49,412 nt of DNA, from contig MGAF01000052.1 in assembly GCA_001789635.1 (NCBI GenBank), positions 12,308 through 61,719 of the forward strand, given 5' to 3'. The notes under the pieces are model-generated. The model was not told the origin of the DNA. It did not search any database and was given only the letters and a program-made list of their open reading frames with translations. This stretch comes from Candidatus Roizmanbacteria bacterium RIFCSPLOWO2_01_FULL_35_13 (GTDB taxonomy: Bacteria; Patescibacteriota; Microgenomatia; UBA1406; GWC2-37-13). Made by a program: the position numbers and the translations under genes. Each line of letters begins with the position of its first letter. Position 1 is the stretch's first letter. This document shows, one piece after another, positions 25,389 to 33,748 of the stretch.

Positions 25389-26844
25389 TTTCCTTTTCTG
25401 CTATTTTAGATTAAAACCTCTCTATTTTCAAACCGTCGGCTATACATATGATCAAGGTAGGGATTTCCTCAAAGCCGCCGAGATCATAAGAGACAGAAAT
25501 ATCACATTCATTGGCCCAACTACAGGCATCCAAGGACTCTTTCACGGAGCCTGGTACTACTATCTACTTGTAATTCCCTATTTGCTTTTTAACGGCTCTC
25601 CGATTGGATACTACTATTTCAATTTTATTCTTCATCTGTTTTCGCTTTTTATCCTGATGTTTTTTATAAAAAAATGGTTTGGCTCACTGATCTCGTTATT
25701 AATAGGTGCCATAATAGCCTCTTCTCCCTACTTTATCTTTACATCCCTATTCGTTGGAAACAACATTTTTGTCCTTCCTTTGCTTGTTTTATTCATCATC
25801 TGTAATTATTATATTTTTAATGCTGCCCGTACTGTTAAAAAAACCATTTGGTTTTGGGCGGGATTGCTTGTCGCGCTAATCTTTGAATTCGAAGTAGCAT
25901 TCGGTCTTTTCTTGCTCCCAAGCTATATTTTGATTCTTCTTTTGAATAAAAATACTAGAAAAAATCTTTCCGTCAATAAAGGACTACTCCCATACATGGC
26001 TGGCTTGATTATTCCATTCGTTCCACGGATATTATTCGAGATTAAGAATAACTTCATGCAATCAAAGGTGCTCGTCTCCTTTTTCTTTAAGCCAAAAATT
26101 TTCAATCCCAGGACTTTCAATGAAATTATCTTGGATAGGGTAAATTTATTTTGGGGTTATTTTAAGGGAATATTTTCCGATCAGTTGGTGTTCTCCGTAT
26201 TTTTATTTACGCTAGTAATTTGTCTATTGGTCGTGCTATCCAAGTTAAACAAAAGCAAGGACAGAACGTTGGGATTCTTTTCTTTAAGCGTATTGTTACT
26301 TTTTGTACTTTCTTTATTCTATAAAGATAATTTTTGGGGAAATTACTACGAAGGCATCCAATATTTATTTTTGGTAATGTCGGGAAACATTCTATATGTC
26401 GGACTAAAAAAAGTGAATATGCTATCTTTGTTGATAGCTGCTCTTTTGATTATTGTCCTTGTGAATTCCGCCAACTCCGTCGTGAAGGATTGGAGCAAAA
26501 AACCCGAAAGAAAACTACTCGGCAACCAACTTGCTATAGTCGATTATATTTCCGACAAATTTGGCGACAAGGATCGCGAATACTGCGTAAAAGTCTATAC
26601 TCCTCCTGTTATTCCCTATACTTACAGATACTTATTTCTTCACAAAAATATCTCAAAAAAAATCCCGCAGCCTAAGGAAGATTGGGTCAAAGACAAATGC
26701 TGGTTTATCATCGAAAACGATGACTACAAAGAAAGACGACTCCAATGGTTAGATAGTAATATCCCCAAGGATGCTAAAGTTATAGAGAAAAAAACATTCC
26801 TTGACGTAGATGTGGCATTATACGAAATTACCAAACAAGAATAA
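25345..26844 (+). CDS. GT39/PMT-like membrane glycosyltransferase
   Basis: 499 residues. The first loop reads YTYDQGRDFLKAAEIIRDRN (D36, D40), the same DQGRD motif as in the gene at 3012, followed by FHGAWYYYLLVIPYLL; the two are clearly paralogues. About ten helices are followed by a soluble tail from about residue 390. It overlaps the divergent gene's 5' end by 44 nt. Only 3 nt separate it from the next glycosyltransferase, so the two are probably co-transcribed. This gene and the next one look slightly less AT-rich by eye. No repeat insertion. Confidence 0.8.
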   Translation: MAKKIIGAALFIFVIFLFCYFRLKPLYFQTVGYTYDQGRDFLKAAEIIRDRNITFIGPTTGIQGLFHGAWYYYLLVIPYLLFNGSPIGYYYFNFILHLFSLFILMFFIKKWFGSLISLLIGAIIASSPYFIFTSLFVGNNIFVLPLLVLFIICNYYIFNAARTVKKTIWFWAGLLVALIFEFEVAFGLFLLPSYILILLLNKNTRKNLSVNKGLLPYMAGLIIPFVPRILFEIKNNFMQSKVLVSFFFKPKIFNPRTFNEIILDRVNLFWGYFKGIFSDQLVFSVFLFTLVICLLVVLSKLNKSKDRTLGFFSLSVLLLFVLSLFYKDNFWGNYYEGIQYLFLVMSGNILYVGLKKVNMLSLLIAALLIIVLVNSANSVVKDWSKKPERKLLGNQLAIVDYISDKFGDKDREYCVKVYTPPVIPYTYRYLFLHKNISKKIPQPKEDWVKDKCWFIIENDDYKERRLQWLDSNIPKDAKVIEKKTFLDVDVALYEITKQE

Positions 26845-26847
26845 AAA

Positions 26848-27612
26848 ATGGATATAACAGTCGTCATTCATACTCTAGACGACCAAGAAAATATAGTTGA
26901 CTGTATGGAATCTGCGAAGCTCCTCACCGATAAAATAATCGTTATCGACATGGAGAGCCGCGACGCGACCGTAAAACTGGCAAAAAAATCCGGAGCCGAA
27001 ATATATTTTTTCCCGCCCGCCTCTTATGTTGAGCCCGCCAGAAATTTCGGAATCGGCAAAGCCTCAACCAAATGGGTATTTTTGTTGGACACGGATGAAC
27101 GACTGACTCCTGAACTGGCAGAAGAAATCAAATCCGCTCTCGTTAACCCTCAATATTCGCATTTTAAAATCAACCGGAAGAATATCTTCAGTGGAGTTAA
27201 GTGGTTGAAACATGGAGGCTGGTGGCCAGACCAGATAATAAGACTTATAAATAAGGAACATTTCAAAAACTGGCCCAAGCAAATTCACTCCACGCCGGTA
27301 ATATCGGGTAGTATAAGAAGCCTGAAAAATCCGCTACTCCATTATTTCCATGGCGATCTGGAATCTATGGTTACAAAAACAATCATCTTTGAAGATATTG
27401 AATCCAATCTACTCTTTAAGGCCAAAAAAAATGTTGAGACTTCCACTTTTTTCAGAAAATTTCTGGGAGAATTATATAGAAGACTTATCGGAAATTTGGG
27501 CTTTTTGGACGGCAATATTGGTATAATTGAATCTACATATCAAGCATTTTCCAAAACAATAACTTATATTTATTTATATGAAAAAAGCCGCACTATACGA
27601 TCCTTATCTTAA
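26848..27612 (+). CDS. Family 2 glycosyltransferase, WaaE/KdtX-like
   Basis: 254 residues. DITVVIHTLDDQENIVDCME opens the GT-A fold; IVIDMESRDATVKLAKKSGA and VFLLDTDERLTPELAEEI carry the nucleotide-binding and DxDE motifs. GGWWPDQIIRLINKEH and WPKQIHSTP parallel the gene at 16149, so these are paralogues. Comparing the two, this one has a normal TPELAEEIK after DTDE, where the other has a repeat-derived insert. It starts 4 nt after the upstream gene and overlaps the next by 35 nt. Confidence 0.85.
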   Translation: MDITVVIHTLDDQENIVDCMESAKLLTDKIIVIDMESRDATVKLAKKSGAEIYFFPPASYVEPARNFGIGKASTKWVFLLDTDERLTPELAEEIKSALVNPQYSHFKINRKNIFSGVKWLKHGGWWPDQIIRLINKEHFKNWPKQIHSTPVISGSIRSLKNPLLHYFHGDLESMVTKTIIFEDIESNLLFKAKKNVETSTFFRKFLGELYRRLIGNLGFLDGNIGIIESTYQAFSKTITYIYLYEKSRTIRSLS

Positions 27613-28678
27613 CACTCTCGGTGGCGGCGAAAAACATATTCTCTCTATCCTTAAAGTTCTGGAAGACGAAGGTTTCGAAATCAATATCTTCTGGGATAAA
27701 AATCTGCAGAGTCAAATTGAAAACCGATTTCGGCTTCAATTTGTTAATAAATTAAGAGTTTTGCCTAATATTTTTAATAATTTAGGCTCAAACAACCCTC
27801 AGGGTTTGTTAAAGAAATTAATTACTTTAAAAGGCTTTGATATTTTCTTTTATGTTACCGATGGCAGTTATTTTTTTTCCTCGGCTAAAAAAAACTATGT
27901 CTTCTGCATGGTACCGAATAAAAATCTGTACAAAAGATCATTAATTAATAAATTAAAAACCTTCAACTATCGATTTATTACAAATTCTTACTTTACCCAA
28001 AACTGGTTAAAAAAATGGGAAATTAAGTCTGAAGTGATTTATCCTTATTTGAATCAGGATTTTATTGATATAAAAATAGATAATCTAAAAAAAGAAAATA
28101 TTATACTATCTGTAGGAAGATTTTATGGCCATCTTCACTCTAAAAAACAATCCATACTGATAAATCTGTTCAATAAACTGAAACAGACTAATGATATGTT
28201 TAAAGATTTTAAACTAATATTAGCCGGTGGACTGAAAGAAGAAGATAAATCATACTTTGCTGAACTGGAATCCTCAATTAAAAATAATCCTGATATTTTA
28301 TTAAAACCCAATCTTTCTTACTCGGAGTTATTTGAACTTTACAAAAAATCTAAAATTTATATTCACCTGGCCGGATTTGGAGTTGACGAAAATAAAAATC
28401 CAGAACAGGTAGAACACCTTGGAATCGCTCCTCTGGAAGCTATCGCCAGCGGCTGCCTAACATTCTGCTATAACGCCGGCGGCCCCAAAGAAATAATTGA
28501 AAATGAAAAAAAAGGTTTCTTATTCAACTCTCAAGAAGAATTAATTAGCATGCTATCTAATACGCAATTAAATAAAAAAAAACTGGGGCAAATAAAAATT
28601 AATGCTAAAAAATTTGCTGTTAATAATTTTAACTATAAAATTTTTAGTAAAAAAGTAAAAGAATTATTACTTATTTAA
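27578..28678 (+). CDS. GT-B family glycosyltransferase (group 1/GT4-like)
   Basis: 366 residues, soluble. KKAALYDPYLNTLGGGEKHI gives the N-terminal acceptor-domain glycine loop. IILSVGRFY around residue 170 starts the donor domain, and APLEAIASGCLTFCYNAGGP is the conserved E-x7-E-type nucleotide-sugar site. The WKSK-like N-terminal and the EQVEHLGIAPLEA region resemble ALG11/PimA-type mannosyltransferases, which extend lipid-linked oligosaccharides in the cytoplasm. It is the only GT-B enzyme in the island. It overlaps the upstream gene by 35 nt. Confidence 0.85.
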   Translation: MKKAALYDPYLNTLGGGEKHILSILKVLEDEGFEINIFWDKNLQSQIENRFRLQFVNKLRVLPNIFNNLGSNNPQGLLKKLITLKGFDIFFYVTDGSYFFSSAKKNYVFCMVPNKNLYKRSLINKLKTFNYRFITNSYFTQNWLKKWEIKSEVIYPYLNQDFIDIKIDNLKKENIILSVGRFYGHLHSKKQSILINLFNKLKQTNDMFKDFKLILAGGLKEEDKSYFAELESSIKNNPDILLKPNLSYSELFELYKKSKIYIHLAGFGVDENKNPEQVEHLGIAPLEAIASGCLTFCYNAGGPKEIIENEKKGFLFNSQEELISMLSNTQLNKKKLGQIKINAKKFAVNNFNYKIFSKKVKELLLI

Positions 28679-28772
28679 CTCAGCTTACGCGCTTTATACT
28701 TCGAACGATTAGTCGAGAAGTTCCCGACTCCGCTATCGCTACGCTCGAACAATAAAACTCTGTGTAAGATGA
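28676..28772. repeat. Imperfect inverted-repeat element
   Basis: AACTCAGCTTACGCG at the left and TGTGTAAGATGAGTT at the right are inverted with mismatches. The interior has further complementary bits (TCGAACGATTAGTCGAGA, CGCTACGCTCGAAC). It is unlike the GTCAT...ATGAC elements. Confidence 0.5.
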
Positions 28773-28788
28773 GTTATTTAATATATAA

Positions 28789-28989
28789 ATGGAAAAAATT
28801 ACACTTTACGATATAGCTGCATGGAAATCTCATTTAGTTGAAATGCGTGAACAATTTGCTCAACATATAATGAATCATAGTGGAAAACCATTAACAACCT
28901 GTCATGATTACATTAAGTTTTCAACATCAATTCGAAGTGACCAGGAAACAATAAGAGACATTGAAAGAGAACAAAAGTCTTCTAATTAA
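28789..28989 (+). CDS. Small hypothetical protein
   Basis: 66 residues, hydrophilic and partly helical: MEKITLYDIAAWKSHLVEMR, later SIRSDQETIRDIEREQK. No family recognised, no signal peptide or membrane helix. An AT-rich TTAATATATAA directly before the ATG could serve as a promoter with almost no leader. Its codon use looks like the neighbours', and it fills the gap between two glycosyltransferases, so it is probably real but unproven. Confidence 0.45.
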   Translation: MEKITLYDIAAWKSHLVEMREQFAQHIMNHSGKPLTTCHDYIKFSTSIRSDQETIRDIEREQKSSN

Positions 28990-29006
28990 ACTTATAAGAA
29001 AGTTGA

Positions 29007-29012
29007 TAAAAT
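29007..29012 (+). promoter_or_regulatory. -10 box for gene at 29020
   Basis: TAAAAT with 7 nt to the ATG at 29020. It argues for 29020 over the TTG at 29014. Confidence 0.45.
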
Positions 29013-29019
29013 ATTGACA

Positions 29020-29940
29020 ATGAAATATATATTAATTTCTATTATCATTCCGGTTTATAAAAACTACGAGATGTTTTTTCGAAATCTGAAAAATAATAAA
29101 AAATATATTGACGTCTGTGAAGTCCTAGTTATGAATGACTATCCCCAGGAAAAAATTGCAAAGGAAGTTAAACAAATTATTCCTGACGCTATAACGATAG
29201 ATAATGAACTAAATCTTGGTTTTGGAAGCAACGTTAACGCAGGAGTAAAAAAAGCTAAAGGTGAATTTGTTCTGCTTTTGAATTCTGATGTAATCCTAAA
29301 AGATGATTCTTTTAAAAAAAGTGTTGAAGTATTCAAAAAAGATAAAAGCTTATTTGCATTATCCTTTGCCCAGTATGAATCCGATGGAAAATTAATCGGA
29401 GCCAATCGTGGTTTTTTCCAAGATGGTTTAATCAACCACGACCGACAACTGATTACCGACAACCGAAGACTGACTACTAACTTCTGGGCTGAAGGTGGCT
29501 CTTCTATTTTTAGAAAAAGTTTATTTCTTAAGCTTGGATCTTTTGATCAGTTATATAACCCATTTTATTGGGAAGATATTGACTTATCATACCGCGCCTG
29601 GAAATCAGGATACAAAATCTACTATTATCCCGCTGTCAAAGTACAACACTATCACGAATCAACAATTGGCAAATTTTTCCAGAAATCGTCAATTATGAAA
29701 ACTGCATATCGAAATCAATTTATATTTAATTGGAAAAACATCACAGATCAGGACTTATTTATTAAACATTTATTATTTCTGCCGATATTATTAATCAGAT
29801 CAATTTTTACAGGAAATTTAATTTTATTACAAGGTTTCTTTTTAGCATTAGTTCTCCTGCCAAAAATTATTGGTTCCAGAAAAAAAGCTGTAAAATTATT
29901 TAGAAAAAAGGACAAAGAAATTTTAGATTTATTTAAATAA
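29020..29940 (+). CDS. Family 2 glycosyltransferase, rhamnosyltransferase-like
   Basis: 306 residues. ISIIIPVYKNYEMFFRNLKN, LNLGFGSNVNAGVKKAKGEF and LLNSDVILKD are the GT-A donor and DxD motifs; FWAEGGSSIFRKSLFLKLGS then FYWEDIDLSYRAWKSGYKIY complete the rhamnosyltransferase-like signature. A hydrophobic C-terminal stretch (about residues 250-280) may sit in the membrane. Residues about 138-154 (DRQLITDNRRLTTN) are encoded by an imperfect tandem repeat of ACCGACAACTGA-like units. I chose the ATG at 29020 over the TTG 6 nt upstream. Confidence 0.83.
   Translation: MKYILISIIIPVYKNYEMFFRNLKNNKKYIDVCEVLVMNDYPQEKIAKEVKQIIPDAITIDNELNLGFGSNVNAGVKKAKGEFVLLLNSDVILKDDSFKKSVEVFKKDKSLFALSFAQYESDGKLIGANRGFFQDGLINHDRQLITDNRRLTTNFWAEGGSSIFRKSLFLKLGSFDQLYNPFYWEDIDLSYRAWKSGYKIYYYPAVKVQHYHESTIGKFFQKSSIMKTAYRNQFIFNWKNITDQDLFIKHLLFLPILLIRSIFTGNLILLQGFFLALVLLPKIIGSRKKAVKLFRKKDKEILDLFK
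29432..29482. repeat. Imperfect tandem repeat inside GT2 gene
   Basis: Units resembling CCGACAACTGATTA and CCGACAACCGAAGACTGA, then CTACTAAC. In frame; adds a polar loop. Confidence 0.5.
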
Positions 29941-29945
29941 CCATT

Positions 29946-30026
29946 GTCATTCCAAGCGATGATTTTTGAAGTCGAGATATCTCACAACCGCTTTTGAATA
30001 AGATTTCTCGACAGGCTCGAAATGAC
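29946..30026. repeat. Palindromic element, intergenic
   Basis: 81 bp, GTCATTCCAAGCGATGATTT to GACAGGCTCGAAATGAC. It contains GTCGAGATATCTC and GATTTCTCGAC arms and lies 12 nt before the next ATG. Confidence 0.85.
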
Positions 30027-30037
30027 AAATCAAAATT

Positions 30038-31654
30038 ATGAAAAATAAAATAACTTTTCTTATCTTAACTGCATGTATCTTAATTCCCATTTTTTTACAT
30101 TTTTATAAAATCAATGAAATTCCACCCTGTATAAACGCCGATGAAGCCGCTTTCGGCTACAATGCTTACTCTATTTTGAAAACCGGCCGAGACGAATATG
30201 GATCTTTTATGCCGCTTCGCTTTAAATCATTCGAAGACTACAAACTTCCTATCTATACCTATTTATCGGTTCCCTTTATGGCAATTTTTGGACTAAATGA
30301 TTTCTCAACCAGAGTTCTCAATATCTTAATTGGAATTTCGTTCGTTCCTTTGATGTATTTTTTAGCCAAAGAATTATTTTCTAAAGAAAAGGTTTCATTG
30401 CTTTCTGCTTTTTTAACCTCATTAAGTCCGGGGATTTATATACTTACCCGTCATGCACATGAAGGTGTAATCGGAACTTTCTTTATATTGTTGAGTCTTT
30501 TATTTTTAGTTAAATACTTAAAGTCACAAAAATTACAATATTTTATATTCCTCAATATTTTTTTACTTCTAAATGCTTTTTCATATCAAACCGGAAGAAT
30601 TTACCTGCTCTTTTTCTTCATCCTACAACTAATAATTCTTTATTATGAGAAAAAATTAAAGGAAAGCAAAATTGCAATTAAAGTGTTAGTGTTACTGTTT
30701 ATTGTTACTTTTTCACTTTTTTTTGACTTCAAATATGGACTCAATAGAGTTAATAATCTTCTTTTTTTAAAAAATGCCGGATTTAATTTGAGAATTATAG
30801 AATATCTTGGAGAACACCCCAATAGAATTATTCACAACAAATTAACGGAGGCACTACGCGATGTATCCAACCGTTATGTGAGTCAATTTTCACCGGAATA
30901 CTTAGTGATAAATGGAGATTCTAATTTGCGTTTTGGTTTCCCTAATCTGGGACTTTTTACTTTTATCGAATATTTATTTATTTTTATCGGATTTTACTTT
31001 CTGTTTAAAAATAAGGAAAGATTCAGATACATGCTTGTTTTTCTGATTTTAATAACTCCAATCAGTAACGCTTTAACCTGGCAGGGACAATCACTCATCA
31101 GAACCTATACCTTGTTATTTCCTATCATTCTTGTAATAGCTTACGGATTTTATAACTGCTTAAACTCTATAAATAACAAATCTGTCCGACAATTATTTGC
31201 TATTTTTTGTATTGGATTGTTTATTTTTTTTAAATATTATTCCTTTGACACGTACTTCAATCACTATCCAAAAAGAGCTACGACTATACGCGCCTGGCAA
31301 TGCGGCTATAAAGAACTGGTTGATTATGTAAAACAGAACTATGACAAATATGACAGATTTTACATAACTGACAGACACGGACAACCATACATATATTTCC
31401 TCTATTACTGGCCATTTGACCCTGCAGCATACCAAAAACAGGCAAAAATCTCAGCTCCCGATCAATATGGATTTGGACAGGTCGGAAAGTTTGACAAGTT
31501 TGATTTCAACTTTCAACTTAATCCAATTCTAAAAAAATCCGCATTCATCGGCTATCCCGAACATTTCAATAATGCCGATCAGGAAGTGCTAAACAAAATA
31601 AAAAAAATCAAATTCGGAACGGAGGAAATATTTTGGATTTATGAAGCGAATTAA
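30038..31654 (+). CDS. GT39/PMT-like membrane glycosyltransferase
   Basis: 538 residues. CINADEAAFGYNAYSILKTG (D35, E36), then RDEYGSFMPLRFKSFEDYKL, is the commonest first-loop pattern of PMT-like proteins in this lineage. About eleven helices are followed by an extracytoplasmic domain from about residue 400 with YDRFYITDRHGQPYIYFLYY. It closes the glycan island. The start lies 12 nt after a palindromic element. No insertion is seen within the gene. Confidence 0.83.
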   Translation: MKNKITFLILTACILIPIFLHFYKINEIPPCINADEAAFGYNAYSILKTGRDEYGSFMPLRFKSFEDYKLPIYTYLSVPFMAIFGLNDFSTRVLNILIGISFVPLMYFLAKELFSKEKVSLLSAFLTSLSPGIYILTRHAHEGVIGTFFILLSLLFLVKYLKSQKLQYFIFLNIFLLLNAFSYQTGRIYLLFFFILQLIILYYEKKLKESKIAIKVLVLLFIVTFSLFFDFKYGLNRVNNLLFLKNAGFNLRIIEYLGEHPNRIIHNKLTEALRDVSNRYVSQFSPEYLVINGDSNLRFGFPNLGLFTFIEYLFIFIGFYFLFKNKERFRYMLVFLILITPISNALTWQGQSLIRTYTLLFPIILVIAYGFYNCLNSINNKSVRQLFAIFCIGLFIFFKYYSFDTYFNHYPKRATTIRAWQCGYKELVDYVKQNYDKYDRFYITDRHGQPYIYFLYYWPFDPAAYQKQAKISAPDQYGFGQVGKFDKFDFNFQLNPILKKSAFIGYPEHFNNADQEVLNKIKKIKFGTEEIFWIYEAN

Positions 31655-31662
31655 GATGATTC

Positions 31663-31983
31663 CTAGATTCTACTAATCAAAAGAATTTCTCCTATTTCTT
31701 TATTTGGTGGGTCTTTAAGTAGAACGGAAAAGGATTGCATATTCACATCATCGACAATAGCTGGTGTATTTCCTTCGCCTAACTTCATACCATCATCCAA
31801 TAATGAATCATTTAAGACTCCACTATTTTCAAAAACTCTACCAACAAGAAGTACTAACTTTGCAATTTCTTCAAAACCACCTGGTCCGCCGTAAGCTTCT
31901 GGATAATTTACTCTTCCAATATTTACTTGTCCTTCTTTTAATCCTCCTACTCCTAAAACTGCTTATATCTGTTTTTTTGACAT
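31663..31983 (-). pseudogene. Hypothetical protein with in-frame TAA at codon 7
   Basis: ATG at 31983 gives MSKKQI, then TAA, then an open frame of 99 codons in the same phase: AVLGVGGLKEGQVNIGRVNY, later PEAYGGPGGFEEIAKLVLLV and KDPPNKEIGEILLIS, to TAG at 31665-31663. The upstream region is one of the best promoters in the window: TTGACT (32017-32012), 16-nt spacer, TATAAT (31995-31990), 6 nt to the ATG. An expressed gene with one nonsense codon is the simplest reading. No plausible restart codon follows the TAA closely. Family not recognised. The plus-strand frame at 31764-31985 is its shadow. Confidence 0.6.
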
Positions 31984-31989
31984 AGAAGA

Positions 31990-32017
31990 ATTATATCAAA
32001 TTAAATCCCATAGTCAA
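31990..32017 (-). promoter_or_regulatory. Sigma-70-type promoter, leaderless
   Basis: TTGACT-16-TATAAT on the minus strand, with the -10 box 6 nt before the ATG at 31983. Confidence 0.65.
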
Positions 32018-32077
32018 TTTAATGAACATTTAATTAAATGTGGCGATCGTAAGAAATAGTTAAATAAGTAAAAAACA

Positions 32078-32120
32078 ACGATTCTGGACAAGTTACAATT
32101 CCTTTAGGAACCAGAATGAC
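32078..32120. repeat. Half palindromic element
   Basis: ACGATTCTGGACAAGTTACA to GGAACCAGAATGAC, the right hairpin only. It ends 4 nt beyond the stop of the protease gene at 32125. Confidence 0.8.
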
Positions 32121-32124
32121 GTTT

Positions 32125-32502
32125 TTAAAGACGATTAATTTCTACTTGGTGTTTTTTATTGTTAAAACAGATTTGGAAATTGTCAAAAAAGGATTTCAAT
32201 CCTAAAATATTCGTATCAACGCCCAAATTTGGAGAAAAAGATATTTCCGCTAAAAATACCTCTCCAGCAAATTTTACCGGAAGCTTATGGACAAAAGCAT
32301 CAATTTTTTCTCCATTTCCGACAGTTAAATTTATTTTTCTCCCCTTTTTTATATCTAAACCAAAAATAAAAGCGTATTCTTTTGAAAATACAGAATATGC
32401 TGCACCAGAATCAAGATAAGCCGGAATTGTATACCAAATGCCATTTTTTGACTTCACATCGACAGTAACTATGGGATCACCTTTTACATATGGATACAAC
32501 AT
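32125..32502 (-). CDS. Retropepsin-like (clan AA) aspartyl protease
   Basis: 125 residues. IPAYLDSGAAYSVFSKEYA contains the D-S/T-G-A active-site motif (D31), followed by the beta-strand and flap-like stretch KINLTVGNGEKIDAF, and VDTNILGLKSFFDNF gives the hydrophobic-hydrophobic-Gly element that completes a single-lobed aspartic protease. Such proteins act as dimers. No membrane segment is present. It follows the DUF5678 gene with a 3-nt gap; the same two-gene order recurs at 42439-43075, where the catalytic Asp is also residue 31. Substrate unknown. Confidence 0.75.
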   Translation of the reverse strand: MLYPYVKGDPIVTVDVKSKNGIWYTIPAYLDSGAAYSVFSKEYAFIFGLDIKKGRKINLTVGNGEKIDAFVHKLPVKFAGEVFLAEISFSPNLGVDTNILGLKSFFDNFQICFNNKKHQVEINRL

Positions 32503-32505
32503 ATA

Positions 32506-32697
32506 CTAAAGAAGAAACGGTCTATCTTCTTGTCTCATCACTGAAAAAAGCGTTATTTTTTTATGAGGAAATTTCTTTTTTGCAATATTTAGAGATATGA
32601 TTATGCTATCACTTGCTGCAACAACACGGCCATCAACAATAGCAACTTTTTTACCTGAATATTTTTCGTATATATTTTTTGGGATATCAGCTTTCAT
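32506..32697 (-). CDS. DUF5678-like small protein
   Basis: 63 residues. YSGKKVAIVDGRVVAASDS, then a helix and KKKFPHKKITLFSVM, matches the DUF5678 pattern (G-K-x-V-A-I-V-D-G-x-V-V-A ... A-x-x-K-F-P-x-K). Function unknown. It is the first gene of a pair with the aspartyl protease downstream (3-nt gap). It could be a partner, inhibitor or substrate of the protease; that is inference from the repeated pairing. A half repeat element lies upstream at 32735-32778. Confidence 0.75.
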   Translation of the reverse strand: MKADIPKNIYEKYSGKKVAIVDGRVVAASDSIIISLNIAKKKFPHKKITLFSVMRQEDRPFLL

Positions 32698-32734
32698 AAT
32701 AATTTTATTTTACTACAGAAATTAATAATAAACA

Positions 32735-32778
32735 ACGATTCTGGATGCACTCCGAAAATCATCGCCTACCAGAATGAC
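32735..32778. repeat. Half palindromic element
   Basis: ACGATTCTGGATGCACTCCG to CGCCTACCAGAATGAC, the right hairpin only, between the CPBP and DUF5678 genes. Confidence 0.8.
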
Positions 32779-32787
32779 GCTACATTT

Positions 32788-33444
32788 TTAAACAAACAAA
32801 ATTATTGAAAGATTATAGAAGGCGTGAATTAGAATTGGCACTAGGAGATTTTTTCTGTCGAGGAAGACAAATGAATTGACAAGACTTAACATCAAATCGG
32901 TTCCCATAAATAACAATAGTTGATCGCCGGTTAATTTAAAGTTGGTAAAAAGAATCGGGACATGTAAAAAGAAAAATAAAATGCTGGCAAAAAATGATGA
33001 CGTATAGATATTCTTTGACTCCTGATAAAGCCTTTTTAGTATAAATCCCCTGGATAATATTTCTTCCGAAATAGCAGTTGCAACTGCTATCAAAACCATA
33101 ACGAAAATCATTTCAACGTTTACTGCCTGCTGGAAAAAAACCAGTTTTTTAAATTTAAGAACATTGGCTAAAATTGCGCTAAAAGAAAAAATTCCTCCTA
33201 TGACAAGACTTATTAAGAGATCAGAAAGTGTAAACTTAAATTTCAATTCGACAGACGGAAAAAAAGATTTTTTCTCAACTCTTCTTATGTAGTAATAAAC
33301 CGGAAGAATAAAAACTAATGGTTTTGCAATAAATTCATCAAACCATTCCGGAAGCTTAAACTTTGCGCGGTAAACAGCCCAGATAATCAAAATAACAGCC
33401 CAGAGATTAAGTGCTCTTTGAGTCGGAGTAACCTTGCCCTTCAT
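32788..33444 (-). CDS. CPBP-family intramembrane metalloprotease (CAAX-like)
   Basis: 218 residues with about six membrane segments. TAISEEILSRGFILKRLYQE provides the E-E-x3-R motif (E127, E128, R132); LFFFLHVPILF gives the F-x3-H motif (H161), and PILIHAFYN the third (H207). Together these define the ABI/CPBP protease fold, with the active site within the membrane. In bacteria these proteins process or protect against peptides, but no bacteriocin gene is visible nearby. The XRE regulator gene lies just upstream on the same strand, so the two may form an operon. Confidence 0.85.
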   Translation of the reverse strand: MKGKVTPTQRALNLWAVILIIWAVYRAKFKLPEWFDEFIAKPLVFILPVYYYIRRVEKKSFFPSVELKFKFTLSDLLISLVIGGIFSFSAILANVLKFKKLVFFQQAVNVEMIFVMVLIAVATAISEEILSRGFILKRLYQESKNIYTSSFFASILFFFLHVPILFTNFKLTGDQLLLFMGTDLMLSLVNSFVFLDRKNLLVPILIHAFYNLSIILFV

Positions 33445-33488
33445 ATTTGAAAAATGTACTCCTTTTTTTTAAATAAATCAAATCCAGA

Positions 33489-33710
33489 TCAGACTCCTTT
33501 AAGTAAAATAGAAAGCCGTGTTTTTAGAACCCGGGAAAGTTTGTTCAATACTTTAACTGAAGGATTAGCTTTTCCCTCTTCAATTCTTGCCAAATAAGTC
33601 CTGTCCAAATCAGATAGCAGAGCCAATTGCTCCTGAGATAATTTTCTCTTTTGCCTGATGCTTATTATTTTCTCTCCTAACCTATTATAAAAGAAGTTGC
33701 CACGCACCAT
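33489..33710 (-). CDS. XRE-family HTH transcriptional regulator
   Basis: 73 residues, a single Cro/C1-type helix-turn-helix: LGEKIISIRQKRKLSQEQLA, LLSDLDRTYLARIEEGKANP, SVKVLNKLSRVLKTRLSILL. It has no effector domain. Two related dyad sequences, 33749-33762 and 33813-33830, lie between its start and the rpoD stop. The nearer contains a TATAAT core, so autoregulation at its own promoter is likely. It may also control the CPBP protease gene that follows it on the same strand. Confidence 0.88.
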   Translation of the reverse strand: MVRGNFFYNRLGEKIISIRQKRKLSQEQLALLSDLDRTYLARIEEGKANPSVKVLNKLSRVLKTRLSILLKGV

Positions 33711-33748
33711 ATTGAGGTTAAGATATATTATGAAGTCGGCATTGTCGA

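Noticed and set aside
31764-31985. 73-codon plus-strand ORF rich in Leu
   Set aside because: It is the shadow of the interrupted minus-strand gene at 31663-31983, which has a strong promoter and normal composition.
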